64,000 bases of DNA from assembly GCF_036345255.1 (NCBI RefSeq), contig NZ_CP107783.1, positions 6,804,001-6,868,000 on the forward strand. The letters run 5' to 3'. This stretch comes from Streptomyces sp. NBC_00569. Lineage in GTDB: Bacteria > Actinomycetota > Actinomycetes > Streptomycetales > Streptomycetaceae. The translations under genes were made by a program, and so were the position numbers. Positions 53,976 through 63,622 of this stretch are shown in pieces. Each line of letters begins with the position of its first letter. Within the stretch, counting starts at the first letter, position 1. A model generated the notes under the pieces. The model ran no database searches and had not been told where the DNA came from. It saw only the letters and a program-made list of their open reading frames with translations.

Positions 53976-55169
53976 ATGGGCAAGGCGTACATAGTCGGCG
54001 TCGGAATGACCAGGTTCGAGAAGCCCGAGAGCCGCGACTGGCAGTACTGGGACATGGCGAAGGAGGCCGGGACCAAGGCCCTCGACGACGCCGGCGTCTC
54101 CTACGAGGACGTGGAGCAGGTCCCCGTCGGCTACTGCTTCCAGGCCTCGACCGCCGGGCAGCGCGCGGTCTACGAACTCGGCCTGACCGGCGTACCCGTC
54201 TACAACGTCAACAACAACTGCGCGACGGGGTCGAGCGCGCTGATGCTCGCCCGGCAGTTCGTCGAGGGCGGCATCAACGACTGCGTACTGGCGCTCGGCT
54301 TCGAGAAGATGCAGCGCGGCGCGCTCGGCGGGGGAGCCGACGGGGGAGACTTCAAGACGTCACCGGTCGCCCGGCACTACGGCGTCATGGCCGCGAAGCA
54401 CGGCTTCGAGATGTCCCCGCCCACCGCCCAGATCTTCGGCGACGCGGCCCGCGAGCACATGGAGAAGTACGGCACGACCGAGGCCCAGCTCGCCGCCGTG
54501 GGGGCCAAGAACCACCGGCACTCCGTGAACAACCCGTACGCCCAGTTCCAGGACCCGTACACCGTCGACGAGATCCTCGCCGCGAAGACCATCCACGCGC
54601 CGCTCACCAAGCTCCAGTGCTCACCCACCTCCGACGGCGCGGCGGCGGCCGTCGTCGTGTCGGAGCGGTTCGTCGAACTCCACGACCTCGGCGACAAGGC
54701 CGTCGAGATCGCCGCCCAGGCCATGACGACCGACACGGGGGAGTCCTTCGCCTCCGGCTCCTGCATCGACGTCGTCGGACAGCCCATGTCACGCGCCGCC
54801 GCCACCCGCGTCTACGAGGCGTCCGGGCTCGGCATCGAGGACGTCGACGTGATCGAGCTGCACGACTGCTTCTCCGTCAACGAACTCCTCACCTACGAAG
54901 CGCTCGGCATGTGCGCGCCGGGCGCCTCCGGCAAGCTCGTCGAGGAGGGCGGGACGACGTACGGCGGACGCTGGGTCGTGAACCCGTCGGGCGGTCTCAT
55001 CTCCAAGGGCCACCCGCTCGGCGCCACCGGCATCGCCCAAGCGGCGGAACTCACCTGGCAGTTGAGGGGCGAGGCCGGTGCGCGACAGGTCCGGGACGCC
55101 CGCGTCGGACTCGCCCACAACATCGGTCTGGGCGGCGCCGCCGTCGTGACGATGCTGCGCAGGTCCTAG
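53976..55169 (+). CDS. SCPx-type thiolase (Ltp-like lipid-transfer thiolase)
   Basis: A 397-residue thiolase of the sterol-carrier-protein-X group without an SCP2 domain. [73 protein letters not shown] and [14 protein letters not shown] follow human SCPx closely. The active Cys is in NNNCATGSS, with His in HDCFS and GHPLG. SCPx thiolases cleave branched 3-keto-CoA esters, including sterol side chains. A large palindrome covers its RBS. It is monocistronic, with a hairpin at 55176. Confidence 0.88.
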   Translation: MGKAYIVGVGMTRFEKPESRDWQYWDMAKEAGTKALDDAGVSYEDVEQVPVGYCFQASTAGQRAVYELGLTGVPVYNVNNNCATGSSALMLARQFVEGGINDCVLALGFEKMQRGALGGGADGGDFKTSPVARHYGVMAAKHGFEMSPPTAQIFGDAAREHMEKYGTTEAQLAAVGAKNHRHSVNNPYAQFQDPYTVDEILAAKTIHAPLTKLQCSPTSDGAAAAVVVSERFVELHDLGDKAVEIAAQAMTTDTGESFASGSCIDVVGQPMSRAAATRVYEASGLGIEDVDVIELHDCFSVNELLTYEALGMCAPGASGKLVEEGGTTYGGRWVVNPSGGLISKGHPLGATGIAQAAELTWQLRGEAGARQVRDARVGLAHNIGLGGAAVVTMLRRS

Positions 55170-55175
55170 GCCCAT

Positions 55176-55195
55176 GGGGACGGGTCCTAGTCCCC
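55176..55195. terminator. Short hairpin after the SCPx thiolase
   Basis: GGGGAC (55176-55181) pairs with GTCCCC (55190-55195) around an 8-nt loop, 6 bp after the thiolase stop. It is weak compared with other terminators here. Confidence 0.5.
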
Positions 55196-55254
55196 GCGGA
55201 CCAGCGCCGGGTGCGCCGAAATCCTGATGTACGGACCGACAGTGGCCTGCGACC

Positions 55255-56694
55255 ATGACACTCATGCTTGAAGCCCCTGTCGACACCACGACCGCCCGCA
55301 AGGCCGCGCCGCCCACCTGGCTCGTCGTGGCCGCCGCCTGCGCCGGACAGTTCCTCGTCGTCCTCGACGTCTCCGTCGTCAACGTCGCCCTGCCGTCCAT
55401 GCGAGCGGACCTGGGGCTCAGCGCCACCGGGCTGCAATGGGTGGTCAACGCCTACTCGATCGCGTTCGCCGGGTTCATGCTGCTCGGCGGGCGGGCCGGC
55501 GACCTCTTCGGGCGCAAGCGGATGTTCCTCGTGGGGCTCGGGCTCTTCACGCTCGCCTCCCTCGCGGGCGGCCTCGCGCAGGAGGGCTGGCAGCTCCTCG
55601 CCGCCCGCGCCGTCCAAGGGCTCGGCGCCGCGGTCCTCGCGCCGTCGACGCTCACCATCCTGACGTCCGCCGTCCCGGAGGGCGCCGCCCGCGCCCGGGC
55701 CATCGCGACCTGGACCGCCGTCGGGGCGGGCGGCGGCGCGGCCGGCGGCCTCGTCGGCGGCGTGCTCACCGAGGGCCTCGACTGGCGCTGGGTGCTGCTG
55801 ATCAACGTCCCCCTGGGCGCTCTGGTGTTCACGGCCGCCGCCCGCTGGATCCAGGAGTCGAAGGCGGGCGGCGAGCGGCGCCTCGACCTGCCGGGCGCCG
55901 TCCTCGTCACGGCGGGCACCGCGACCCTCGCCTACGGCGTCGTGCAGACCGAGGCCGAGGGCTGGGGCGCCGCCGCGACCCTGATACCGCTCGGCGTCGC
56001 CCTGGCGCTGATCGTGACGTTCCTCGCCGTCGAGGCGCGCACGCGGCTGCCGCTGATGCCGCTCGGCCTGTTCCGGGTCCGCGCGGTCGCGGCGGCCAAC
56101 GCGGCGATGTTCGTGTGCGGCATGGGCAGCTTCGCGATGTGGTTCTTCATGACCCTGTACGCGCAGAACGTCCTCGGCTACACCCCGATCGAGGCCGGCC
56201 TGGCCCTCGTGCCCAGCTCGCTCGCCGTCGTCGCCGGATCCAAGATCGCCCCGCGCCTGATGCGCCGCGCGGGCGCCCGGGCCGTCGCGGTGTCCGGCGT
56301 GCTCGTCACGACCGCCGGGTTCACCTGGCAGTCGACGATGAGTTCGCACGGCGGTTACGTCACCGCGATCATGCTGCCGGGCATGGTGATGATGGCGGGC
56401 GCCGGGCTCGCGATGACGCCGCTGGCCTCGCTCGCCACATCGGGGGCCGCGCCCGGGGACGCCGGTCTGGTGTCCGGACTCGTCAACACCTCGCGGACGC
56501 TGGGCGGTTCGCTGGGGCTCGCGATCCTGTCGACCGTGGCGGCCGGCCGCTCCGGCGGGGGAACCGGCGCCCAGGACCTCACCGACGGGTACGCGGCCGC
56601 GTTCCGCTGGGGCGCGGGGATCCTCCTGGTGGCGGTGGTCCTGCTGGTGACGTGGATGCCGCGCGCGAAGGAAAGCCGGCAGACGGTGAGTTGA
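55255..56694 (+). CDS. DHA2-type MFS drug exporter
   Basis: A 479-residue 14-helix exporter of the EmrB/QacA type: DVSVVNVALPSMRADLG in helix 1, GGRAGDLFGRKRMFL, AVQGLGAAVLAPSTLTIL, and motif C GGLVGGVLTEGLDWRW. Family role is proton-driven drug or metabolite export. Starts at ATG 55255 or ATG 55264; no clear RBS is seen, so it may be leaderless. It is convergent with the DesR-like gene. Confidence 0.87.
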   Translation: MTLMLEAPVDTTTARKAAPPTWLVVAAACAGQFLVVLDVSVVNVALPSMRADLGLSATGLQWVVNAYSIAFAGFMLLGGRAGDLFGRKRMFLVGLGLFTLASLAGGLAQEGWQLLAARAVQGLGAAVLAPSTLTILTSAVPEGAARARAIATWTAVGAGGGAAGGLVGGVLTEGLDWRWVLLINVPLGALVFTAAARWIQESKAGGERRLDLPGAVLVTAGTATLAYGVVQTEAEGWGAAATLIPLGVALALIVTFLAVEARTRLPLMPLGLFRVRAVAAANAAMFVCGMGSFAMWFFMTLYAQNVLGYTPIEAGLALVPSSLAVVAGSKIAPRLMRRAGARAVAVSGVLVTTAGFTWQSTMSSHGGYVTAIMLPGMVMMAGAGLAMTPLASLATSGAAPGDAGLVSGLVNTSRTLGGSLGLAILSTVAAGRSGGGTGAQDLTDGYAAAFRWGAGILLVAVVLLVTWMPRAKESRQTVS

Positions 56695-56709
56695 GGGGCC
56701 GGGAGGCCG

Positions 56710-57384
56710 TCACAGCCACCCCTGCTGGCGCGCCTCCCGCATCGCCTCCATGCGGTTACGGGTCCCTGTCTTGCCGATGGCCGAGGACAGATAGTTGCGC
56801 ACCGTCGACTCCGACAGGTGCAGCTTGCCCGCGATGTCGGAGACCGTGGCCCCGTCCACGGACGCCTTCAGGACGTCGCACTCGCGGGTCGTCAGCGGGT
56901 TCGGGCCCGCGCTGAGCGCGGCCGCCGCGAGCGCCGGGTCGATGACCGTCTCGCCGCGCAGGACCCGCCGGACCGCCTCCGCGAGATCCTCCACCGGCCC
57001 GTCCTTGACCAGGAATCCGGCCGCGCCCGCCTCCATCGCCCGGCGCAGATAGCCCGGCCTGCCGAAGGTCGTCAGGATCAGGACCCGGCAGTCCGGGCAC
57101 TGCTCACGCAGGTCGGCCGCCGCCTCCAGGCCGCTGCGGCCCGGCAGTTCGATGTCGAGCAGCGCCACGTCGGGCCGTGTCTCCAGCGCCGCCCCGACGA
57201 TCGCGTCTCCCCTCCCGACCTGAGCGACGACCTCGATGTCCTCCTCCAGACCGAGCAGCAGCGCGAGCGCGCCCCGCATCATGCCCTGGTCCTCGGCGAG
57301 GAGCACTCGTACGGACTTCGCGGGCCGGTGGTCCCGGGGCATCTCGTTCACGGGCCCAGGGTAGAGCGACCCGCGCGCCGTCAC
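56710..57384 (-). CDS. NarL/LuxR-type response regulator (DesR-like)
   Basis: A 224-residue response regulator. The receiver domain has the acidic pair in LLAEDQG, the phospho-acceptor Asp in VALLDIELPG, the Thr in LTTFGRPGYLRRAMEAGAAGF and the Lys in LVKDGPVED. A LuxR HTH follows (LTTRECDVLKASVDGATVSDIAGKLHLSESTVRNYLS in substance). GTG 57384 overlaps the kinase stop by 4 nt and gives a 25-residue N-terminal extension; ATG 57342 is the alternative. It is the partner of the kinase encoded just upstream. Confidence 0.9.
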   Translation of the reverse strand: MTARGSLYPGPVNEMPRDHRPAKSVRVLLAEDQGMMRGALALLLGLEEDIEVVAQVGRGDAIVGAALETRPDVALLDIELPGRSGLEAAADLREQCPDCRVLILTTFGRPGYLRRAMEAGAAGFLVKDGPVEDLAEAVRRVLRGETVIDPALAAAALSAGPNPLTTRECDVLKASVDGATVSDIAGKLHLSESTVRNYLSSAIGKTGTRNRMEAMREARQQGWL

Positions 57385-58664
57385 CCCGCGCGTTCCGGCA
57401 CCGGCACCGCGTCCGGCTCCACTTCGCCCGGCAGGACCGGGAGTTCGGCCGTCACCGTGAAGCCGCGCGTGGCCGGCCCCGCCTCCAGGGAGCCGCCCGC
57501 CGCGCCGAGCCGCTCGGTCAGGCCCCGCAGGCCGGTACCGCCGACGCCCGGCTCGGGCGGCTCGGCCGCGGCGCCGCGCCCGTTGTCGTGGACCCTGAGC
57601 CGTACGCGCTCCGGGTTGCCGTCCACGGAGATCTCGCAGCGCGCCGCCCCGCTGTGGCGCACCGCGTTCGTGACGGCCTCCCGCACCACCCAGCCGAGCA
57701 GCGCCTCCGTCTGCGCGGCGAGCGGCGGGCCCGACTGGCGTACGACAGGCTCGATCCCGGCCGCCGTGAGCGCCGAGCGGGCGCGGTCGAGCTCGGTGGT
57801 GAGACTGCCCTCGCGGTATCCGGTGACCGCCTCGCGGATCTCGGTCAGCGCCTGCCGGCCGACGGACTCGATGTCCGACACCTGCGTGAGCGCCGCGTCG
57901 AGGTCGCGGCGGGCGAGCCGGCGGGCCGCCTCCGACTTCACCACGATCACGGACAGCGTGTGCCCGAGCAGGTCGTGCAGGTCGCGGGAGAACCGCAGCC
58001 GCTCCTGCTCCACCGCACGGTGCGCCAACTCCTCTCGCGCGGCGCGCAGTTCACGTACCGCCTCGGCCAGGGAGAGGATCGCGGCGGTCACCATCGTGGA
58101 CAGGAACGTGCCGTACGCGATGTTGAGCGCGTCCCAGCCCTCCTTGAGGCCGCCGATGGTCCCGGCGAGCGCGCTCAGGCCGAGGGCGACCTGGCCGAGG
58201 CGGCGGCCCCGCACGACCGCGCCCACCGCGAGGCCGAGCAGCGGGAAGAACATCAGCCAGCTGCCGCCGTAGGCGATGGCCAGCCCGCAGGTGAGCAGGC
58301 CCATCGCGATCAGCGCCAGGAGCGTGTAGCGGGCCTCGCGCCGCTTCTTGTCGAAGGCCTGGAACACGACCGAGATGTAGAGGCTGTTGAAGACGAACAG
58401 GCCGATGCCGCCGATCCAGGGGTTGGCCGTCTTGCCCTGGAGGAGGTTCGAGAAGGCGCCGAGCCCCATCAGGAGCCAGGGCAGCAGCGCGAATCCGTTC
58501 GGCGGCGGGCCCATGGGCCCGCCCTGGTCAGCCGCCCCGCTGTTCTTCGCGCCCTTGCCCCCGGCCCGCCACTCCGCCTTCCACACGTCCCGGTCCGCCT
58601 TCCACTCCTGGCGGGCGTCCCGCAGCTCCACGATCCGGCAGGTGACTCGGTGCTTCCAGGACAT
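57381..58664 (-). CDS. DesK-like sensor histidine kinase
   Basis: A 427-residue membrane kinase. A charged N-terminus and Gly/Pro linker precede about six helices (residues 55-190). The HisKA_3 dimerisation helix has the phospho-acceptor His in RDLHDLLGHTLSVI, and the HATPase domain has VVREAVTNAVRHSGA, VHDNGRG and GTGLRGLTERL. It likely senses membrane state or a membrane-active compound and phosphorylates the DesR-like protein. The ABC exporter genes upstream on the same strand form one unit with it. Confidence 0.9.
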   Translation of the reverse strand: MSWKHRVTCRIVELRDARQEWKADRDVWKAEWRAGGKGAKNSGAADQGGPMGPPPNGFALLPWLLMGLGAFSNLLQGKTANPWIGGIGLFVFNSLYISVVFQAFDKKRREARYTLLALIAMGLLTCGLAIAYGGSWLMFFPLLGLAVGAVVRGRRLGQVALGLSALAGTIGGLKEGWDALNIAYGTFLSTMVTAAILSLAEAVRELRAAREELAHRAVEQERLRFSRDLHDLLGHTLSVIVVKSEAARRLARRDLDAALTQVSDIESVGRQALTEIREAVTGYREGSLTTELDRARSALTAAGIEPVVRQSGPPLAAQTEALLGWVVREAVTNAVRHSGAARCEISVDGNPERVRLRVHDNGRGAAAEPPEPGVGGTGLRGLTERLGAAGGSLEAGPATRGFTVTAELPVLPGEVEPDAVPVPERAG

Positions 58665-58682
58665 GGCTCCCCAGCTCCCCGT

Positions 58683-59399
58683 TCAGATGGTCCGCGCGGC
58701 CCTGCGGTACGACACCACAGCGTACGAACCGAAGGCCAGCAGCCAGGCGGCGAGCACCGTGACCGCGGCGGCCGACGGCGCGTGCCCGTCGGCCACGGCC
58801 GTACCGAGCTGCGCGAACCGGTTCGTCGGTGTGTACGACGACACGGACTGCAGCCACCCGGGGAAGAGCGCGATCGGGAACCACAGGCCGCCGAGGACGG
58901 AGAGCCCCAGGTTGCACACCATGTTCGCGACCCCCGTGGTCTGCGCGGTCAGCCGGTAGCCGTTGCCGAGACCGAGCAGGGTGAAGGGGATCGAGCCGAG
59001 CCACAGCAGCAGCGCGACGGCGGCCCACTGCCATACGTCCAGCCGCACCCCGTTGACCAGGCCGCCCGCGACGAGCACCGCCGCGATCGACGGAAGTACC
59101 GTCACGGATCCCGTCAGGGCCCGGCCCGCCACCACCTGGCGCGGCGTCATCGGGGTGACCCGCAGCTGCCGCAGCCACCCGATCGTCTTGTCCTCGGCGA
59201 CCCCGCCGCCGGTGCTGAGGGCCGAGCCCACCGCGCCGTACGCGGCCATGCCGACCATGGAGATCGTCTTCCACTCGGGGTCGTTCTCGCCGAGGTTGGT
59301 GAACAGCACGTACATCATCACCGGCATCCCGACACCGAAGATCACGAACATGGTGTCGCGCAGGGTCCTGCGCACTTCGAGCCTCAGGTAGTCGATCAT
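58683..59399 (-). CDS. ABC-2 type transporter permease
   Basis: A 238-residue membrane protein with six hydrophobic segments of the ABC-2 type (TMFVIFGVGMPVMMYVLFT, VLPSIAAVLVAGGLVNG, ALLLWLGSIPFTLLGLGNGYRL, SVLGGLWFPIALFPGWLQSVS). It pairs with the ATPase, which overlaps it by 4 nt. The set resembles drug or antimicrobial-peptide exporters linked to DesKR-like systems. It ends 18 bp before the kinase start. Confidence 0.88.
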   Translation of the reverse strand: MIDYLRLEVRRTLRDTMFVIFGVGMPVMMYVLFTNLGENDPEWKTISMVGMAAYGAVGSALSTGGGVAEDKTIGWLRQLRVTPMTPRQVVAGRALTGSVTVLPSIAAVLVAGGLVNGVRLDVWQWAAVALLLWLGSIPFTLLGLGNGYRLTAQTTGVANMVCNLGLSVLGGLWFPIALFPGWLQSVSSYTPTNRFAQLGTAVADGHAPSAAAVTVLAAWLLAFGSYAVVSYRRAARTI

Positions 59400-60367
59400 C
59401 GAACCGTCTCCAGATCCGTGTCGGAACCGCTGCCGGTGCGGTCGTCGGAGCCGCTGCCGGGACGGCCGTCCGAACCGCTGGTCAGCGCCATGAACGCGTC
59501 GTCGAGCGAGGCCGGCGCGACCTCGAGGCCCCGGATCGCGTCCAGTGCGGCCAGCGCGATCACCGTCGCGTCCGAGTCGTCCGTACGCAGCCTGGCCCGG
59601 TCTCCCCGGACCTCCACGGCCGTCACGCCGGGCAGCAGCAACAGGCCCTCCGTGCCGCGCCCGGCCAGGTCGAACGAGACGAGGCTGCCGCCCGCGGCCC
59701 GCTTCAGCTCCTCGCCGGAGCCCACCGCGACGACCTTGCCGTGGTCGATGACGACGATCCGGTCGGCGTGGGCGTCGGCCTCCTCCAGGTAGTGCGTGGA
59801 GAAGAGCACCGTGTGGCCGCGCCGCGCGTAGGCCCGCATCGACGTCCAGAAGGCGTGCCGTGCCTCCACGTCGAGGGCGGCCGTCGGCTCGTCGAGCACG
59901 AGCAGGGCCGGGTTCCCGGCCAGGGCCACGGCGAACCGGACCCGCTGGGTCTGGCCGCCGGACAGCTTGTCGACGCGCCGCTGCGCGAGCTCCTCGATGC
60001 CGGCCAGCGCGAGCGCGTCGGCGACGGGCATCGGCGCCGGATAGCGGCCCGCCACGAAGGAGACCAGCTCACGGACCGTGACCCGGGGGACCGCTCGGCC
60101 CTCCTGGAGCATCGCGCCGACCTGACCGGCGCGCACCGCCTGCTCCGGCGTGCCTCCGAAGAGGGAGACCGTCCCCTCGTCCGGGGTGTCCAGGCCGAGC
60201 AGGAGGGCGATCGTGGAGGACTTGCCCGCGCCGTTGCGGCCGAGCAGGGCGACGGTCTCGCCGCGCCGTATCTCCAGATCGACCCCGTCGACGGCGCGCA
60301 CCGCGCCGAATGTCTTGACCGCCCCCGTGAAGGACACGGCCACCGGTGTCCCGTCTGTCTTCGTCAT
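59396..60367 (-). CDS. ABC transporter ATPase (DrrA-like)
   Basis: A 323-residue ATPase: Walker A LLGRNGAGKSST, signature KLSGGQTQRVRFA, Walker B LLVLDEPTAALD, H-loop STHYLEEAD. The C-terminal extension with GSDGRPGSGSDDRTGSGSD is a low-complexity repeat. First gene of the ABC-ATPase/permease/kinase/regulator operon. ATG 60367 was chosen; its RBS is weak. The frame open to 60499 is not needed for the conserved domain. Confidence 0.9.
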   Translation of the reverse strand: MTKTDGTPVAVSFTGAVKTFGAVRAVDGVDLEIRRGETVALLGRNGAGKSSTIALLLGLDTPDEGTVSLFGGTPEQAVRAGQVGAMLQEGRAVPRVTVRELVSFVAGRYPAPMPVADALALAGIEELAQRRVDKLSGGQTQRVRFAVALAGNPALLVLDEPTAALDVEARHAFWTSMRAYARRGHTVLFSTHYLEEADAHADRIVVIDHGKVVAVGSGEELKRAAGGSLVSFDLAGRGTEGLLLLPGVTAVEVRGDRARLRTDDSDATVIALAALDAIRGLEVAPASLDDAFMALTSGSDGRPGSGSDDRTGSGSDTDLETVR

Positions 60368-60472
60368 GACAGGGACGCTACGGGCCGGGAGTCCGGCACG
60401 GCAGATGCCGGTTGTACGGAGCCGGGCAGTACAAATGTCACGGCCGCCCGCCCGGCCGCACGCACCCCGGAT

Positions 60473-60487
60473 CTGACATAGCGTCAG
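60473..60487. promoter_or_regulatory. CTGAC-N5-GTCAG palindrome before the MaoC operon
   Basis: CTGACATAGCGTCAG, preceded by T, lies 175 bp before the MaoC start and 48 bp before a KstR-like site. It is the fifth exact copy of the palindrome. Confidence 0.65.
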
Positions 60488-60535
60488 GAGTCTTCCCAAC
60501 TGCCGTGGTCTTGGCTATACATGGGATCGCCGGAC

Positions 60536-60549
60536 TGGAACGCGTTCTA
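60536..60549. promoter_or_regulatory. KstR-like operator before the MaoC operon
   Basis: TGGAACGCGTTCTA matches 11 of 12 defined KstR positions and overlaps a second dyad, GTTCTAGAAC at 60544-60553. It controls, by position, the MaoC-ADH-SDR operon. Confidence 0.75.
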
Positions 60550-60662
60550 GAACGGGCGCGTGGCGTTCCACCAGAGTTCCTCCGGCCCAGCAACGACCTC
60601 GGTGCGACCGACGGTGCGGACGGCCGCACCGAGGTCTTTCCCGCACAAGGAGTCTCTGTCTG

Positions 60663-61517
60663 ATGCCGATCGACGCCGCCAAGGCCGTAGCCGCCGAACC
60701 CCGGTCCGCCGAGATCACCTGGGACCACAAGGACATCCAGCTCTACCACCTCGGCCTCGGCGCGGGCACCCCCGCCACCGACCCCGACGAGCTGCGCTAC
60801 ACCCTCGAGTCCCGGCTGCACGTCCTGCCCAGCTTCGCCACCGTCGCCGGCGCCGGAATGGGCGTCGTCGGCGGCCTCTCCGCCCCCGGCATCGACGTCA
60901 ACCTCGCCCACGTCCTGCACGGCGGGCAGAGCGTCGAACTGCACCGGCCCATCCCGGTCAAGGGCAGCGCGACCTCCACCTCGCGGGTCGCCGCCGTCCA
61001 CGACAAGGGCAAGGCCGCCATCCTCGTCCTGCGCACCGAGGTCGCCGACGCGGACGGCCCCCTGTGGACCAGCGACGCGCAGATCTTCGTCCGCGGCGAG
61101 GGCGGCTTCGGCGGCGACCGCGGACCCACCACCCGACTCGAAGCACCCACCGGCGAACCGGACCGCACCGTCGACCGCCCCGTCCGCGAGGACCAGGCAC
61201 TCCTGTACCGGCTCTCCGGCGACTGGAACCCCCTGCACGCCGACCCTGAGTTCGCCAAGCTCGCCGGCTTCGACAGGCCCATCCTGCACGGCCTGTGCTC
61301 CTACGGCATGACGCTCAAAGCGGTCGTCGACACGCTGCTCGACGGCGACGTGTCCCGCGTGCGGTCCTACGCGACGCGGTTCACCGGAGTCGTCTTCCCG
61401 GGCGAGACGCTGCGGATCCGGATGTGGCGCTCCGAGGGCCGGATCCAGGTCACCGTCACCGCCGTCGAGCGGGACGAGGCACCCGTACTCGCCGACACCA
61501 TCGTCGAACACGCCTGA
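60663..61517 (+). CDS. MaoC-type (R)-specific enoyl-CoA hydratase
   Basis: A 284-residue double-hotdog hydratase 2. The catalytic Asp and His are in YRLSGDWNPLHADPEFA and the C-terminal hotdog has PILHGLCSYGM. The first hotdog keeps the substrate-side fold. It matches the hydratase part of peroxisomal multifunctional enzyme 2 and mycobacterial KstR-regulated hydratases. It adds water to 2-enoyl-CoA giving the 3R-hydroxy form, which the SDR encoded 2 genes downstream could oxidise. AGGAG precedes ATG 60663 by 10 nt. Confidence 0.9.
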   Translation: MPIDAAKAVAAEPRSAEITWDHKDIQLYHLGLGAGTPATDPDELRYTLESRLHVLPSFATVAGAGMGVVGGLSAPGIDVNLAHVLHGGQSVELHRPIPVKGSATSTSRVAAVHDKGKAAILVLRTEVADADGPLWTSDAQIFVRGEGGFGGDRGPTTRLEAPTGEPDRTVDRPVREDQALLYRLSGDWNPLHADPEFAKLAGFDRPILHGLCSYGMTLKAVVDTLLDGDVSRVRSYATRFTGVVFPGETLRIRMWRSEGRIQVTVTAVERDEAPVLADTIVEHA

Positions 61518-61553
61518 CCCCATCGGGACCCTTCGGGAGAGGAGCCGCACGCC

Positions 61554-62630
61554 ATGCGCGCAGCCGTACTGCACGAGATAGGCCAGGACAAACTCGAGGT
61601 ACTCGACGACGTCGAGGCGGTGGGCTTCGGCCCCGGCAAGGTGAAGATCCGGGTCAGGGCCACCGGACTGTGCCACTCCGACGTGTCCGCCATGAACGGC
61701 GTGCTGCCGCAGCCCGCCCCCTTCATCCCCGGCCACGAGGGCGCCGGCGAGATCCTCGACGTCGGCGACGGCGTCACGAACGTCAAGCCGGGCGACCGCG
61801 TCCTCGTCTGCTGGCTCCCGGCCTGCGGCGCCTGTCCGGCGTGCAAACGCGGCCAGACCCAGCTCTGCCTCGCCGGGTTCATGAACGCCGGCACCCCCAA
61901 CTTCAAGCGCCCCGGCGGTGACGTCTTCGGCTTCGCCGGTACCGGCACCTTCACCGAGGAGGTCGTCGTCGACGCGGGCTGCGCCGTGCCCATCCCCGAC
62001 GACGTGCCCTTCGACATCGCGGCCCTCATCGGCTGCGGCGTCACCACCGGGCTCGGCGCCGCCATCAACACCGCGGACGTGGCGGCCGGTTCGTCCGTCG
62101 CAGTCATCGGCTGCGGCGGCGTCGGCATCTCCGCGATCCAGGGCGCCCGGCTCAAGGGCGCCGCGCAGATCGTCGCCGTCGACCCCGTCGCCTCACGCCG
62201 CGAGGCCGCGCTCAGGTTCGGCGCCACCGAGGCCGTCGCCCCCGACGCCCTCGGCGACGCCAAGCAGCGCATCACCGCGGGCGAGGGCTTCGACTACGTC
62301 TTCGAGGTCGTCGGCAAGTCCGCCACGGCCCGCACCGCCTACGAGACGACGCGGCGCGGCGGCACCCTGTGCATCGTCGGCGCGGGCGCCCTCGACGACT
62401 TCCTCCAGCTCAACATGTTCGAGCTGTTCTTCGACGAGAAGAAGATCCTGCCGTCCATGTACGGCGGCGGCGACGTCCTGACGTCCTACGAGCGGGCCAT
62501 CGCCCTGTGGCGGGCCGGCCGCATCGACCTGGAGAGCCTCATCACGCACCGCGTGCAGCTCGGGGAGATCAACGAAGCCCTCGAGCAGATGCGGTCGGGC
62601 ACCGCGCTGCGCACCTGCATCGAAATCTGA
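61554..62630 (+). CDS. Zinc-dependent alcohol dehydrogenase (MDR family)
   Basis: A 358-residue medium-chain dehydrogenase. The catalytic zinc ligands are in ATGLCHSDVS, PGHEGAGEI and the later GCGVTTGLG; the structural zinc Cys are in CGACPACKRGQTQLC; the NAD fold has AVIGCGGVGISAIQGA. It may oxidise a C26 alcohol made by the CYP125-like P450, feeding the aldehyde dehydrogenase at 26570; this is inferred from regulation. GGAGAGGAG precedes ATG 61554. It lies 36 bp after the MaoC gene. Confidence 0.88.
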   Translation: MRAAVLHEIGQDKLEVLDDVEAVGFGPGKVKIRVRATGLCHSDVSAMNGVLPQPAPFIPGHEGAGEILDVGDGVTNVKPGDRVLVCWLPACGACPACKRGQTQLCLAGFMNAGTPNFKRPGGDVFGFAGTGTFTEEVVVDAGCAVPIPDDVPFDIAALIGCGVTTGLGAAINTADVAAGSSVAVIGCGGVGISAIQGARLKGAAQIVAVDPVASRREAALRFGATEAVAPDALGDAKQRITAGEGFDYVFEVVGKSATARTAYETTRRGGTLCIVGAGALDDFLQLNMFELFFDEKKILPSMYGGGDVLTSYERAIALWRAGRIDLESLITHRVQLGEINEALEQMRSGTALRTCIEI

Positions 62631-62649
62631 GAGAGGACCCCGATCCCCG

Positions 62650-63618
62650 ATGGCTTCAGAGTCACTGCCGCTTCAGGGCCTGTCCGCGATCGTCACCGGC
62701 GCGGGCCGCGGCCTCGGCCGGGCGGAGGCGCTCGAACTCGCCCGGCTCGGCGCGAGCGTCGTCGTCAACGACTTCGGACAGCCGGGACGCGACGGATCCG
62801 GCGGCGCCGACGCCACCCCGGCCGAGGAGGTCGCCGCCGAGATCCGGGCCGCGGGCGGCCGGGCCGTCGCCCACCTCGGCGACGTCGCCGACCACGAACA
62901 GGCCCGCGCGCTGGTCCAGTTGGCCGTCGACACGTACGGAAAGCTCGACATCCTCGTCAACAACGCGGGCATCCTGCGCGACCGCATGATCTTCTCGATG
63001 AGCGAGGACGAGTGGGACACGGTCATCCGCGTCCACCTCAAGGGCCACTTCAACACGACCCACTTCGCGTCCGTCCACTGGCGCGCACGCTCCAAGGCGG
63101 CGGGAGCACCGGTCTACGGCCGCATCGTCAACACCTCGTCCGAGGCGTTCCTCGCCGGCTCGGCCGGACAGCCCAACTACGCGGCGGCGAAGGGCGGCAT
63201 CGTCGGCCTGACGACCTCCACGGCACTCGCCCTCGGCAAGTACGGCGTCACGTCCAACGTCATCTGCCCCCGCGCCCGCACCCGGATGACCGAGGACGTC
63301 TTCGCGGCCGTCTATCCGATCAAGAGGGGCGCGGAGCCCGGAGCCGGCGAGCTCGACCCGCTGGCCCCCGAGCACGTCGCCCCGCTCGTCGGCTACCTCG
63401 CGTCCCCGGCCGCCGGGAACGTCAACGGCCAGCTGCTCGTCGTGCACGGCGGCATGGTCGCCGTCGTCGAACGCCCCAAGGTCTCCGCCAAGTTCGACAC
63501 CGCGAAGGACGCGTTCAGTTACGAGGAGCTGGACGCGCTGCTCACCCCGCACTACGCGGACCGGCCGCCGAACGAGACGTTCGCCGCGGCCGAGGTGCTC
63601 GGCCTCAAACACGCCTGA
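62650..63618 (+). CDS. SDR (3R)-hydroxyacyl-CoA dehydrogenase, MFE-2-like
   Basis: A 322-residue short-chain dehydrogenase. Cofactor motif TGAGRGLGRAEAL, structural NNAG, Ser in NTSSEAFLAG, and the catalytic YAAAK (Tyr-x-x-x-Lys). The C-terminal extension (about residues 230-320) and general pattern match the dehydrogenase part of multifunctional enzyme 2. Together with the MaoC hydratase it provides the two middle steps of an R-type beta-oxidation cycle. Weak RBS (GAGAGGA 13 nt upstream). A strong terminator follows. Confidence 0.9.
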   Translation: MASESLPLQGLSAIVTGAGRGLGRAEALELARLGASVVVNDFGQPGRDGSGGADATPAEEVAAEIRAAGGRAVAHLGDVADHEQARALVQLAVDTYGKLDILVNNAGILRDRMIFSMSEDEWDTVIRVHLKGHFNTTHFASVHWRARSKAAGAPVYGRIVNTSSEAFLAGSAGQPNYAAAKGGIVGLTTSTALALGKYGVTSNVICPRARTRMTEDVFAAVYPIKRGAEPGAGELDPLAPEHVAPLVGYLASPAAGNVNGQLLVVHGGMVAVVERPKVSAKFDTAKDAFSYEELDALLTPHYADRPPNETFAAAEVLGLKHA

Positions 63619-63622
63619 CCCC

